DNA of 64,000 nucleotides from Symbiodinium natans (GCA_905221605.1 CAJNDS010000112.1:1-64000); one strand, 5' to 3'. Shown: positions 32,100-41,431, counted from the first letter of the stretch. The notes: generated from the letters alone by a model not told the origin. Program-made: numbers and translations.

Positions 32100-33035
32100 A
32101 AGCCACATCTCCTGGCAGCCATCGCCTTCGAACGCCAGGAGCCGGGCGATGGCAGCAGCAGCAGCCTCCGGTGCTGTATCCTCCTCCATCTCCACATCGC
32201 TGTCGTCTGCGGTCTCCTCACTTTGGGCCTCTGACATTCGTGCCACGCAACGGAGGAGTGCTGGGACGGCATCCGCTTGGAGCAGCTCGCTGCGGATGGC
32301 CGTGTCTCCCGCGCAGGCCAGCTGCGCAACGGTCGTGGCTGCGGCTGGAGCGGCCAGGCCCTCGGTAGCTGCCAAGCTCACGATGGCCTTGACCCCGCCG
32401 GACGATATCAGCTGGCCCCTGAGCTTGGCAAACTCCTCGGCTCGGCGAGGGTCGCCCAGGCTGATGGCCTCCAAGGAGTCCGCAGCCAGAAGCCCACAAA
32501 GCCGGACCATCAGGGCCTTGACGGAGGCCGGGTGCCGGGGCGAGAGCAGCGTGGCCGTGATAACGCCCAGCACACCCGAGCCGGCGATGCGGCCCTTCAA
32601 CGATGGCCAGTGTGCTGCTGCACACAAGGTTTCGAAGACCGCCTCCTTGAAAGCGGTCATATCCATCATCAGGGCCTGAGCAAGCGCCACCATCAGGCCA
32701 CCGCCGCTGCCCTTCGTGGACTGGCCCATGGCCACCGAAATGAAAGCATCCAGCCCATCGGTTGCTGCAAAGGCCTCAGCGCCCCGCAAGGACTCGCAGA
32801 TCCGCGCGCAGTAGCCGGCCGCCGCCGCGTCCTCCTCCTGCACTGCCAGTAGCCAGGTATCCCTCAGCTCCTCTGCCGAAGGCACCCCAGGCGGTCTGGG
32901 CGCCGGAGCGGCATTCCTGCTGCTCGCGCCGGCAGGCTGGCGGCGCCGACAGGAGGACTGCATCCAACTGGACAGTCCTGCCGGCAATGCGGCACCCATG
33001 TGCTCCCCATGTGCTCGGATTGTCTCCTCTATGGC
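32100..33035 (-). CDS. armadillo/HEAT-like helical repeat exon
   Basis: Classic acceptor CTGACTGCAG at 33036-33038, then AIEETIRAHGEH and a long GC3-rich open frame to a stop at 32046. It shows helical repeats typical of armadillo folds: ALMVRLCGLLAADSLEAIS, LISSGGVKAIVSLAATEG, TTVAQLACAGDTAIRSELL and AVPALLRCVARMSEAQ, then an acidic segment (DDSDVEMEEDTAPE) and AIARLLAFEGDG. The real 3' border is probably a donor near 32100, before an Arg/Pro tail. Such proteins are scaffolds. It is likely joined to the MYND exon downstream, giving an ARM-MYND architecture, but the splice phase was not proven. Confidence 0.75.
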
Positions 33036-33427
33036 CTGCAGTCAGCGAGCTTGGATTAGTGATTTGCGATTAGTCACTATCCATATGTGCCAAGCTGAAT
33101 GAAGGGCACCCCTACTACCTGCCCAAAAAAAACGTGATCTTGAAACAAGGCCCTGGGTATGTCATTGTTTCCGAGGGTACCAGCTGCATGATACCATCCG
33201 TGTTTCATGCCCACTAAAGCGTTGCGCAAATTTGTTGAAGCAGAGAGAGGTGCTGCGGATTTGCATCGTGGCTCGGAGCCAGTACGCCGGCCAAACCCCC
33301 AATGCCCCCAAAGCACGAAACCTTCCACCTTGCAAAGCTTCGCGCTCATGAGCGTAGGCGTGCATCGAATTAGACACTATCAACCTCGATGGTCTTCAGT
33401 GTTTAAATGTAAAGTCCAAGCCCTTAA

Positions 33428-33763
33428 ATGTGGACACTCCTGACCACAGAACCCAACACTTGGCTCAGATTTTCAGGTCCCACGACCATGGCGAAGGGTC
33501 CAAAGCAGGACTTACTGCAGGGCCTTGTGCTCTATAGACACTTCTCACTGCTCTGCGGCGCTTTGTTTGGATTGGAGCTGGGCACTTGCACAGCTCTCTG
33601 TTCGAGTCAAGGTTTCTTTCTGCAATGGTGCCTGACTCGGCCATCTCTAGCATCTTTTCTAGTTCATTATAGGGATAATATTAGAAATGTTTTTTATTCC
33701 TTATTAGGTTTAAGTACCCTTAACAATGTGACATGTTACCCAACTATGACAAAGTTTTGTTGA
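33428..33763 (+). CDS. possible coding region, unknown protein
   Basis: Plus frame with MAKGPKQDLLQGLVLYRHFS, LLCGALFGLELGTC; weak support, AT-rich 3' part. Confidence 0.25.
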   Translation: MWTLLTTEPNTWLRFSGPTTMAKGPKQDLLQGLVLYRHFSLLCGALFGLELGTCTALCSSQGFFLQWCLTRPSLASFLVHYRDNIRNVFYSLLGLSTLNNVTCYPTMTKFC

Positions 33764-33858
33764 AGCCCCAATTAGCCCCTAAGCGCCTCGACCGCGTGGC
33801 CCTTGCAAATCCTTGCACAGCGAAGCCTTAAACTTACCCTAGACCTCAAGACTTTAAA

Positions 33859-33958
33859 TGGGGGTTACGAAAATAGGGCACCCCTGATAGAGTCCCCCAA
33901 ATAGTAAGATCCCCTGAAAAAGGACCCCCATAAGGTACCCCTAATTTCAAAATCCCCC
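33859..33958. mobile_element. inverted-repeat element K
   Basis: Left end GGGGGTTACGAAAATAGGG and right end CCCTAATTTCAAAATCCCCC are imperfect inverted repeats over about 25 bp; no ORF. Confidence 0.55.
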
Positions 33959-34026
33959 AAACAGCTCAGACAATCGAAGTGCCGGCACCAGCCCAGACAG
34001 CGCTGGTTCGGCCGCCCCCCCTGCCA

Positions 34027-34112
34027 GGGTTTAGGGTTTAGGGTTTAGGGTTTAGGGTTTAGGGTTTACGGTTTACGGTTTAGGGTTTAGGGTTTAGGAC
34101 TTAAGGTTTAGG
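34027..34112 (+). repeat. TTTAGGG array
   Basis: Twelve units with TTTACGG variants. Confidence 0.95.
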
Positions 34113-34272
34113 TTCTGAAGTTCCTTGAAGTTCCAGCCACCCGAAGGGCTTTGGCAGGTGCACATGGGATTCGGGGTGCTAATAGTCAGCGGGAGGGGAT
34201 TGGGAGCTTGGGCTCAGAGGGGGCTTCTGGGCTTCTACAAGGTTCTTCCAGGCGTGCCCAAGTTGTCCAGGT

Positions 34273-34335
34273 ATTTAGGGTTTAGGGTTTAGGGTCTAGG
34301 GTTAGGGTTTAGGGTTTAGGGTTTACGGTTTAGGT
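34273..34335 (+). repeat. TTTAGGG array
   Basis: Nine units. Confidence 0.95.
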
Positions 34336-35017
34336 ATTCTGCTTTCGCTTCTCTTTCTGTTTCTTTCCCAGGTTCCTTTGCAGAGGGGCTGGCTTGGCTC
34401 TCGAACATCTCTATATGAAGGTGGCTGGAAACCACCGTGTGCGGAAAATGCATCCCGTATATACAGTCGCACTGTGACCATGGAACGCACGGAACATGAA
34501 AGAGCTTGCTTTTTTACCACGTAATTGCGGGCGCCCGCAAAGCAACACTGGTTGGCGACTCCTGCTTTGCAGGTGCTTGCCGGAGCTGAACAGCGCTCCG
34601 GGGGGGCATGAACACTGCATGGGTGTGCTGCAGGTATGCCTGGTATTCTTGAGAGCGGGCAGTCTGTCATAGATAGTGAAGTAAATGACTCTCTGACATT
34701 AGGCACCCTTGCAAACCTAGCACATCTGCGCCATTACCATGCTTTCAGCATGGTATGATGCCAACGGCAATCCTGGCAGCCAGGGGTTGCGTGCCAACCG
34801 AAGAAGAAATTCGACCCAGACTGATACATTTTTGAACTCTTGAGTCGACGTCTTACAGTGCAGCTGATCGTGGCTCATTCTGTACAAGGAGCATTCCACT
34901 ATCGGAAACCCGGTTAAGCTTTCATGTTCGGGTAGTTAGGGCCTTTCATAGCTATCCATGCCTTTGGGCGGGTCTCGCCCTCAAGGGAGATGAGAGCGGA
35001 GTGCAAAACATAAACTT
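34336..35017. other. unassigned stretch downstream of the PARP gene
   Basis: Frames on the minus strand at 34323-34706 are open but without domain or splice support. A short CCCTAAA run lies at 35018-35045. Confidence 0.35.
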
Positions 35018-35124
35018 AACCCTAAACCCTAAACCCTAAACCCTACAACCAAACGCTACTTGTGAGCTCCAGGATTGCCTGCGCAATTCTTAACCCTCGG
35101 TAACCCTCGACGCGTCTCCCGAGA

Positions 35125-35202
35125 TCACTCGATATTGTACACGCGGCGGTACCAGATGATGTACTCTGCGTACACCTGGTTCTCGTCCTTGTTGAAGCAG
35201 AG
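35125..35202 (-). CDS. PARP-like gene, 3' terminal exon
   Basis: Acceptor ATTCCCCAG, 25 codons LCFNKDENQVYAEYIIWYRR then VYNIE and a TGA. The QVYAEYIIWY signature matches the end of PARP catalytic domains, where a Gln/Ala-x-Tyr-x-Glu-Tyr motif closes the fold. It starts in phase 0, matching the exon at 35493-35551. MITE H lies in the intervening intron. Confidence 0.75.
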   Translation of the reverse strand, partial: LCFNKDENQVYAEYIIWYRRVYNIE

Positions 35203-35388
35203 CTGGGGAATAACTTGCCCCCCTTATACCCCCCTATAAAAACCGTATATAGTCCCTATCTACCTAAGTAGCCCCCAAAGAACCCCAAACAACCCCCAAG
35301 CTCCTTTTTCTAACAGTCCTTCATAGGGATTCTAGTACCCCCCTACTATTAATCCTTAAGGACTGTTAGGATAGGGGGGAACATCCCA
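35203..35388. mobile_element. inverted-repeat element family H, copy 1, in a PARP intron
   Basis: CTAACAGTCCTT at 35310-35321 is repeated inverted as AAGGACTGTTAG, and GGGGGGAACATCCC ends the element. The reverse complement aligns along its length with 47235-47336. Confidence 0.7.
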
Positions 35389-35492
35389 ACAGCACCCCAA
35401 AGAGCATCAACAAGCGAGTCGATGTCTGACATGTGCTCTCAGTGAGGCGAGTCGACGTCTGACAGGTGCTCTTCTTAGTGCAGCTGGGTCGC

Positions 35493-35551
35493 GTAGACAA
35501 TGTATTCCTTGTCAGCAAAGCGCAGTGTCGCTAAGTCGCGAGTGGACAGAA
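35493..35551 (-). CDS. PARP-like gene, catalytic C-terminal exon
   Basis: Acceptor CAACCGCAG, LSTRDLATLRFADKEYIVY, GC donor. The DKEYIVY segment corresponds to the NEYIVY/REFIVY strand of PARP domains, which carries the catalytic-site Glu region. It ends in phase 0 and fits the last exon. Confidence 0.7.
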
Positions 35552-35694
35552 CTGCGGTTGAAGGTTCCACGGTCAATTGAACTGGAAGTGCCACATCGCT
35601 CGAACGGTTCAGGATCTTAGGATGCGCACTCCAGCCGATGGTTCGCCTAAACCTTGAGGCAAGTTGCCTTTGAGACTTAGGTGCGGGTTTTGGG

Positions 35695-35728
35695 CTAAAC
35701 CCTAAACCCTAAACCCTAAACCCTAAAG
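35695..35728 (-). repeat. CCCTAAA array in PARP intron
   Basis: Five units. Confidence 0.9.
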
Positions 35729-35764
35729 AGTTCAGGGGTTTGGGAATTTGGGATCTTCAGGGGC

Positions 35765-35848
35765 TTGGAGCTCTTCCGCAGTGTGGCGCCAAGGCGCATT
35801 GTAAGCACGAAGGCCCTTTACGGAGTGGAAGCCGCCCGCGTGGCAGGC
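35765..35848 (-). CDS. PARP-like gene, HSVKGLG-motif exon
   Basis: Acceptor CCGGAGCAG, 28 codons ACHAGGFHSVKGLRAYNAPW then RHTAEELQ. GFHSVKGLR matches the conserved HSVKGLG segment of PARP catalytic domains. The donor is probably GC after CAA; phase linkage to neighbours is not fully resolved. Its acceptor is preceded on the sense strand by the array at 35865-35964. Confidence 0.75.
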
Positions 35849-35864
35849 CTGCTCCGGAATTCTC

Positions 35865-35964
35865 AGGTTTAGGGTTTAGGGTTTAGGGTTTAGGGTTTAG
35901 GGTTTAGGGTTTAGGGTTTAGGGTTTAGGGTTTAGGGTGTAGGGTGTAGGGTTTAGGGTTTAGG
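35865..35964 (+). repeat. TTTAGGG array in PARP intron
   Basis: Fourteen units, two GTGTAGGG; reads CCCTAAA just upstream of the acceptor in sense. Confidence 0.95.
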
Positions 35965-35984
35965 GAGCTTAGGGTGACTTATGC

Positions 35985-36086
35985 CCTGAATAGCCCCAAG
36001 CGCACGAAGTGAGCGAGGCCTTCATGCACTCGCGGCCCCCCTCGAACTGTTTGATGGCCCGGCCCATGGTGCAGCGGCACAGGATC
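35985..36086 (-). CDS. PARP-like gene, LLCRVxLG-type exon
   Basis: Acceptor CCCCTCCCAG, 33 codons ILCRCTMGRAIKQFEGGREC then MKASLTSCAWGYS. LCRCTMGRA corresponds to the LLCRVxLGKx strand that follows the GIYFAD motif in PARPs. GC donor. Flanked on both sides by TTTAGGG arrays, which are CCCTAAA in sense. Confidence 0.75.
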
Positions 36087-36101
36087 CTGGGAGGGGCTTC
36101 G

Positions 36102-36208
36102 GGCTTAGGATTTAGGGTTTAGGGTTTAGGGTTTCGGGTTTAGGGTTTAGGGTTTAGGGTTTAGGGTTTAGGGTTTAGGGTTTAGGGTTTAGGGTTTAGG
36201 GTTTAGGG
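36102..36208 (+). repeat. TTTAGGG array in PARP gene
   Basis: Fifteen units. Confidence 0.95.
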
Positions 36209-36312
36209 CCAGTTGTGACCTTGGGCTGAAGGAACTGGGAGCTCGCAGCTTGAGAATCAGGCCCCAGAATGGCTTCACGCTTCTTAGGGCACCGGAAGCA
36301 CACCCCCCCTAC

Positions 36313-36358
36313 TCAATGCCATGAAACTCGGGAAATCCTCGTAGCCATGGTTGGGGGG
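36313..36358 (-). CDS. PARP-region small exon
   Basis: After CCGAG the island reads either PPNHGYEDFPSFMAL or, in another frame, PQPWLRGFPEFHGI; a GTAGGG donor follows. The frame cannot be chosen. Confidence 0.4.
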
Positions 36359-36369
36359 CTCGGAAACAA

Positions 36370-36425
36370 GGGTTTAGGGTTTAGGGTTTAGGGTTTAGGG
36401 TTTAGGGTTTAGGGTTTAGGGTTTC
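36370..36425 (+). repeat. TTTAGGG array in PARP gene
   Basis: Eight perfect units. Confidence 0.95.
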
Positions 36426-36454
36426 AGGCTTCTCCTGGCTTCCCTCCCTCAAAC

Positions 36455-36538
36455 CCTGAGCTGTAGAGCAGAGCAAACAGCGCGGCCCGAGAGGCATGGT
36501 GCGCAAGCCTGTCGGATCCGGCTCGGTGTATTCCTGTT
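36455..36538 (-). CDS. PARP-region exon, unknown part
   Basis: Acceptor CCCAAGCAG, 27 codons QEYTEPDPTGLRTMPLGPRC then LLCSTAQ, donor G|GTTTGAGG. 84 nt, phase 1 in and 1 out. The peptide does not match a PARP motif I recognise; its location suggests the same gene. Confidence 0.55.
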
Positions 36539-36541
36539 CTG

Positions 36542-36686
36542 CTTGGGGCTTGGGGCTTGGGGCTTGGGGCTTGGGGCTTGGGGCTTGGGGCTTGGGGCTT
36601 GGGGCTTGGGGCTTGGGGCTTGGGGCTTGGGGCTTGGGGCTTAGGGCTTCGGGCTTAGGGCTTAGGGTGTAGCGTTTAGCGTTTAG
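36542..36686 (+). repeat. GGGGCTT variant array
   Basis: About 15 near-identical GGGGCTT units, then TTAGGGC and TTTAGCG forms. A rare homogenised variant. Confidence 0.95.
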
Positions 36687-36989
36687 AGGGCTTCAAGATG
36701 TCAGGAACCATGTGTGTGGAATAGAACCGACAACGCGGCGATATTGGCAAGAATTGCGTCAGCACTGGGAATCCCTGCTGATTACTCTGCAGGCTCTCAC
36801 TCCAACCTGAAGCTACACCCACCCTAAACCCCACTATCGTCCCCGTCCATGAAACCTGGTGGCTTCGCATGTAGTGGCGGAGTAGCGGCTAGGGCCAGCT
36901 TACAGTAGGGTGCGTGGTTTAGGAGAGTAGCGAGGGATAGCGAGGGCAGGGGCTTGCAGCTTCTTTGGGCATGGTGCAGTTTGGCAAGC

Positions 36990-37079
36990 CTTTAGCTTCC
37001 GCTCAATGTCCCCTCTCCACAAGGCGTGTGGCTTGCAGTAGATCCTGTAGTGTACACGACTGTGCCAACTCCCTGCATC
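36990..37079 (-). CDS. PARP-region exon, unknown part
   Basis: Acceptor GTGTGCTGCAG, exactly 30 codons DAGSWHSRVHYRIYCKPHAL then WRGDIERKLK, GC donor. Phase 0 at both ends. Preceded in sense by the short array at 37139-37156. Confidence 0.55.
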
Positions 37080-37198
37080 CTGCAGCACACCAAACAAGAA
37101 CACCAATGCCCAAGCCCTGGAACATGCGGGGTCTACGGTAGGGTTTAGGGTTTAGGCCTTAGGATTTGGGCATATTGGGGTCATGCAAGAACGTAGAC

Positions 37199-37247
37199 CT
37201 GATGCCCGGCCCATCTAAATCGGCAGGGATGCGTCGCTCTTCGTAAC
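37199..37247 (-). CDS. possible PARP-region small exon
   Basis: CCGGCAG acceptor and GTCTACG donor border YEERRIPADLDGPGI; its phase does not fit the exon at 37580, so its place is uncertain. Confidence 0.35.
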
Positions 37248-37579
37248 CTGCCGGAGCACGGGCGGTCCAAAACACAAATCCTCTTCACCCACAACCAAGC
37301 CCGGCAGAAGCATGGACGTTCGCGTGTCAAAGCCGCTAGTGCCCCCAACCACTGACCACCCCACTTCTTTTCTCGGCCATTTGTCCTTTGGGCCCTTCGT
37401 TTTGCCTCGTGTGTTTTCCACGTGTTCGCTTTGTTCCCTGGACCCTCACACTCGCCAAGCCCCCTACCAATCCTGCAGGAGAAGCCCGTGAACTCTCCCC
37501 TCTGAGAAAACGAAGGCCAAACACCGTTAAGACCCCAAACCGGAGCTCTGACTCGGCAACAGCTTAAGGCCCTGCGCAC

Positions 37580-37642
37580 CGCGTCGGCCATGTAGATCCC
37601 GGGGCCAAACATCGTTCCACGATTGGTGCCAGCCATCTTCAA
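37580..37642 (-). CDS. PARP-like gene, GIYFAD-motif catalytic exon
   Basis: Acceptor TCCCTTGCAG, 21 codons LKMAGTNRGTMFGPGIYMAD then A, donor GTGCGC. GTNRGTMFGPGIYMADA is the NAD-binding core of PARP catalytic domains (typical form GYMFGKGIYFADM); the second Tyr-equivalent is kept. PARPs transfer ADP-ribose from NAD+ to proteins. The HGT motif expected just before was not located, so at least one upstream exon is missing. Confidence 0.8.
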
Positions 37643-37776
37643 CTGCAAGGGACCCAAGGATGTACAGGGGATCTAGGGTCTTTGAGGTTCTGGTCTGCGC
37701 CATCGCTCAAACTCGCACGACGTTTCGTGGAGTTCAGGTTTCAGGAGCCTTGTTAGCCCAAAACCCTTCAATCCGC

Positions 37777-37840
37777 AAACCCTAAACCCTAAACCCTAAA
37801 CCCTAAACCCTTCATTAAGCCCTAAACCCTAAACCCTAAA
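37777..37840 (-). repeat. CCCTAAA array in PARP gene
   Basis: Eight units interrupted by CTTCATTAAG. Confidence 0.9.
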
Positions 37841-37950
37841 GCAGGCAAGCTTGCGTGCATCGGGCAAAGCCTGGAACTCGTTCTCAGTAATGGACTCTGC
37901 AGCTGACTCGCGCGTGCCGTGGAACAGCCAAAGCCTGCAGGTTTCAGCTA

Positions 37951-38064
37951 ACTACTAACTGCTTAAGAACCCCAAAAATAATACATATTCTTCCTTATAA
38001 TGGTAAGATATATATATATATACATAGGGATTATTCTTGTTTATTCTTTAAGCCAATCGGCAGT
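37951..38064. mobile_element. MITE family A, copy 2
   Basis: CTACTAACTGCTTAAGAACC at the left and a CTTTAAGCCAATCGGCAGT end at the right; a (TA) run lies inside. Lies in a predicted intron of the PARP gene. Confidence 0.75.
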
Positions 38065-38133
38065 TTTTGGGAGCGGGGAGGAGGTGCTGCTCACCTTCAC
38101 AGCCACCCCTGTTACGATTTCACCCCTAGAAGC

Positions 38134-38194
38134 CCGAGAAGAAGCAGTCGAGAGGCTCGTTGGCTTTGAGGTTGAGCTCCTTGGCGCTCAGATC
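38134..38194 (-). CDS. PARP-region exon, unknown part
   Basis: Acceptor AACCCGCCCAG, DLSAKELNLKANEPLDCFFS, GC donor before an in-frame TAG. Confidence 0.5.
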
Positions 38195-38425
38195 CTGGGC
38201 GGGTTTTGACGATTGGTCTGGGATGTTTAGGGCTTCAGTGTATGCGAGTTAGCATTGGGAGCTTCTTCTTCAATCCGACTTGACTGACTTGCAGCTGTAG
38301 GAATGCGCTGCTACGCTCCACAGTTTGGAGGGTGTTTGTCTCCTGCCCCCGCCCCTTCCACCTATGTCGACATGTGGCATCGGAACTCCAAGCTTTGAGG
38401 CCAAGGTCCACCGTTGCTGACTCAC

Positions 38426-38490
38426 GGTAGCCCCAGGTCTTGGACAGAAAGGGCTGCACCACGTGCGTGGTGCGACGGCCCAGCAGGGTC
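38426..38490 (-). CDS. PARP-region exon with strong splice sites
   Basis: Acceptor AGTGCGCAG, 21 codons TLLGRRTTHVVQPFLSKTWG then Y, consensus donor GTGAGT. 65 nt. Same strand and 0.8 kb upstream of the catalytic exon; membership is inferred. Confidence 0.6.
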
Positions 38491-38748
38491 CTGCGCACTC
38501 TTCAGATCCCCTAGTATAGCTTGTGACAGTCGGGTCAGGACACATATCTACATCACATAGGGACAGTCCAGGGTTTGCCATGTGAAGTCTGACATACAGC
38601 ATCCTAAACTCGGACGTTAAAGACTCAGATTTTGTGATGTCTGAAGGCAATAGGCCCTGAAACTCGAAAGCCCTCTAAGCCGTGGCATCTTGGCACCTGC
38701 AACCCAAAGCCGGCGTAAGCCAACATGCTCAAGCCCGGCTTCACCAAT

Positions 38749-38829
38749 ACCCTAAACCCTAAACCCTAAACCCTAAACTCTAAACCCTAAACCCTAAACC
38801 CTAAACCCTAAACCCTAAACCCTAAACCT
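38749..38829 (-). repeat. CCCTAAA array
   Basis: Eleven to twelve units. Confidence 0.95.
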
Positions 38830-38929
38830 CCAGAGCCCACAAAGCATTCATCAACCATCAGTTCCTTTCAGCCCTGAACCTTAATTCTGAACCTTAATTA
38901 ATGCCCAAAGCCCTAAGTTCAATCAGATG

Positions 38930-39107
38930 TAGAGTCAGATGAGTCAAATCGCTATAAGCCCATAATAATGATATAAGATAGAAGATACTAATCGTAAAAA
39001 TCATCCTCATAATAATCACCATGATAGCAGTGCTAAACATTAATCATACGATTAATAAAGCCATAAACCATAATGATAATCAAAATCTTCGTCTTATTAC
39101 TAATCAT
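38930..39107. other. AT-rich stretch
   Basis: ATAATGAT-like words between two CCCTAAA arrays; no gene. Confidence 0.6.
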
Positions 39108-39167
39108 CCCTAAACCCTAAACCCTAAACCCTAAACCCTAAACCCTAAACCCTAAACCCTAAACCCC
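39108..39167 (-). repeat. CCCTAAA array
   Basis: Eight to nine units. Confidence 0.95.
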
Positions 39168-39198
39168 CACATTAGTCATATTAACAATAAATGCAAGC

Positions 39199-39251
39199 CT
39201 CCGGGGTCGGAAGCTGGCCATCCGAGGCCGCTCGAGCTCAGACATCGGCTC
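39199..39251 (-). CDS. internal exon, unknown protein
   Basis: Acceptor CACAGCTCAG, EPMSELERPRMASFRPR, GC donor reading GCTTGC. Phase 0 in and 2 out. Confidence 0.5.
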
Positions 39252-39270
39252 CTGAGCTGTGCATGTGGGG

Positions 39271-39347
39271 CTAGGGTTTAGGGTTTAGGGTTTAGGGTTT
39301 AGGGTTTAGGGTTTAGGGTTTAGGGTTTAGGGTTTAGGGTTTAGGGT
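39271..39347 (+). repeat. TTTAGGG array
   Basis: Eleven perfect units. Confidence 0.95.
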
Positions 39348-39445
39348 CGTATGATTAAAATCCTTCCTTGCTGTTCTCCTCTTATATTTGAAGTATGGGT
39401 TTGGGGTATGTTGAATTATTCTGTAAAAGAATCTGGTAGAAGAAA

Positions 39446-39500
39446 AAGACGGCCCCTAAGATTTAGGGTACCCAAAAAGGGACCACCATTTTGAGAACTG
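39446..39500 (+). mobile_element. dispersed repeat family G, copy 2
   Basis: Matches 26478-26531. Confidence 0.6.
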
Positions 39501-39950
39501 ACCAAATACCGCTTAGATGCTCTGAGGGTTCAGAGCCTTTTTGCTGTGTAGCTTCCGTTCGCAACCTTGGTGCTTGCCGCATCTCCCGTCCCCAGGTGCC
39601 CACAACCAGCTGTTCATGAACCCGCATGGTCGGCTGCTAGGCCTACAGCACGGCCGTGCAGGCATTTGCCATCGACAGTGTCAATGTCCGCTTTACCCTA
39701 ATTTCGCGACTGCATTGACAAAGTAGTCAAAAAACTGACTTGCAAAAATCAGTTGATTCGATTTTGTAGAACGTATGTAGGTGGAGGATACTCTGCAGCA
39801 TTCTTAATGTATCCTCCAGGTTGGCCCTCCAGCAATACTCTGGGGGTTGGATACTCTGCAGGATTGTTTGCGGGGACCTGGTCAGCCCCTCCTCAGCTCC
39901 CCCTGCCTCAGCCTGCAGAAGCCCAATGGTCCCCTTAAGTCACCTCAGTA
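39501..39950. other. unassigned stretch between inverted arrays
   Basis: Short plus frames only; a GGATACTCTGCAG word occurs at 39786 and 39848. Confidence 0.4.
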
Positions 39951-39999
39951 CCCTAAACCCTAAACCCTAAACCCTAAACCCTAAACCCTAAACCCTAAG
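39951..39999 (-). repeat. CCCTAAA array
   Basis: Seven perfect units. Confidence 0.95.
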
Positions 40000-40004
40000 T
40001 TAGC

Positions 40005-40056
40005 CAATGGCTCCACAGAGATCTCCGAGCCCTCACAGTCGACGCAGCCTCCACGG
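40005..40056 (-). CDS. internal exon, unknown protein
   Basis: Acceptor ACCCAGCTCAG, RGGCVDCEGSEISVEPL, GC donor. A plus reading (ISEPSQSTQPPRLSWVLGRS) also has plausible borders; minus is preferred from the neighbours. Confidence 0.45.
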
Positions 40057-40085
40057 CTGAGCTGGGTGCTGGGGCGTTCAGCAGC

Positions 40086-40323
40086 TTTAGGGTTTAGGGT
40101 TTAGGGTTTAAGGTTTAGGGTTTAGGGTTTAGGGTTTAGGGTTTAGGGTTTAGGGTTTAGGGTTTAGGGTTTAGGGTTTAGGGTTTAGGGTTTAGGGTTT
40201 AGGTTTAGGGTTTAGGGTTTAGGGTTTAGGGTTTAGGGTTTAGGGTTTAGGGTTTAGGGTTTAGGGTTTAGGGTTTAGGGTTTAGGGTTTAGGGTTTAGG
40301 GTTTAGGGTTTAGGGTTTAGGGT
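40086..40323 (+). repeat. long TTTAGGG array
   Basis: About 34 almost perfect units. Confidence 0.98.
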
Positions 40324-40410
40324 AGGTCTAAAGAGGGTCTAGGATCGGATGTGGCTGGATTTCCGACAGCATGACCGTCTTACGGTAAGGCATCTTAGCA
40401 GTCTTAAGCC

Positions 40411-40611
40411 TCACGGCATGCAGGACTCTTCAGTTTCAGGTCCGGCGTTTCTGCTGCTAGGCTTCTCACTTCCTGGCCCGAGGTCCTGGACCCGGCCCTC
40501 AAAAGTGATTGTTTTGCTTGTTTGCAGGCCATGCCAAGCACAGCTCTCAACGTGGCCTTTTAAAGGGTGAGTCCACAAGTACGCCCCGGCGAACCTCTCA
40601 ATGCACGAAGG
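40411..40611 (-). CDS. 3' terminal exon, unknown protein
   Basis: After ATTCCCAAAG the frame reads PSCIERFAGAYLWTHPLKGH, VESCAWHGLQTSKTITFEG and ends ETEESCMP with a TGA. It begins in phase 0, in agreement with the exon at 40698-40798. No domain recognised. Confidence 0.55.
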   Translation of the reverse strand, partial: PSCIERFAGAYLWTHPLKGHVESCAWHGLQTSKTITFEGRVQDLGPGSEKPSSRNAGPETEESCMP

Positions 40612-40697
40612 CTTTGGGAATTTGCGGGCAGGACATCGCAAAACGAAAGGTTGCAAGCGGGGCCCACCCTAAACCGTAAACCCAAAACCCTAAACAC

Positions 40698-40798
40698 CCT
40701 TGCCCTCCCGCCTTTGAAGGTCGTGGATCGAAAGGTCATGAGGTTCGGGGACCTGTCATGGCTCCGGCGTCCAATTTCGGCCGTTAGCTCGCAAAAGG
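40698..40798 (-). CDS. exon preceding 40411-40611, unknown protein
   Basis: Acceptor AGCATCAAG, 33 codons FCELTAEIGRRSHDRSPNLM then TFRSTTFKGGRAR, donor GTGTTTAGGG. Two-base start, phase 0 end. A short degenerate array (40667-40697) forms the start of the intron. Confidence 0.55.
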
Positions 40799-41238
40799 CT
40801 TGATGCTTGGAGCTGAGTGGAGGCACGGAATGTGGGATTCAGGCTTAGGGACTGAGTGATGCAACAGTTTAACTCCGCTTCACGTGATGTTGAGGGCCCC
40901 TGAGGGGGTTGGGCGTAGGGGCTCAGAAAGTCCTGCCCATCAGTGTGGTTGACCTGTCCCTCGTGCTAGGAATTGGGAGAACGAAGGGGTTGGCAATCAT
41001 GGAATTCCCGACATGTGTTCGACCGAACACGCTCACACTTCTCGAGACAGGAACACATTAAGAACCGAAAGGATGCCAGAGGGGCAACCAAAACCAGGAC
41101 CAAGGATGAGCCAATTAAACCCAAAGTGAAAGGACTGGAGCCAACAAAAGAACAGGCAAACATCGGACAAGCCAAAAGGCAAACAATGCACATCTGGTGC
41201 CACGGTCGGCCGAAGGCTTGCGCGAGAGTCTCTGGCGC

Positions 41239-41312
41239 TAACCCCTAACCCCTAACCCCTAAACCCTAACCCCTAACCCCTACACCCTAAACCCTAAACC
41301 CTAAACCCCAAC
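41239..41312 (-). repeat. CCCCTAA/CCCTAAA array
   Basis: Ten units, the first half CCCCTAA. Confidence 0.9.
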
Positions 41313-41360
41313 CTCAACACCAGAGCTCACGGTCTGCCTTACTTCGCAACCAAACATCAA
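41313..41360 (-). CDS. small internal exon
   Basis: CAACTAAAG acceptor, LMFGCEVRQTVSSGVE, donor GTTGGGGTTTAGGG. Confidence 0.45.
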
Positions 41361-41380
41361 CTTTAGTTGACTATCTTTTG

Positions 41381-41431
41381 ACCCTAAACCCTAGACCCTA
41401 GGCCCTAAACCCTAAACCCTAAACCTTAAAC
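41381..41431 (-). repeat. CCCTAAA array
   Basis: Seven units; in sense begins GTTTAAGG exactly at the donor of the next exon. Confidence 0.9.
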
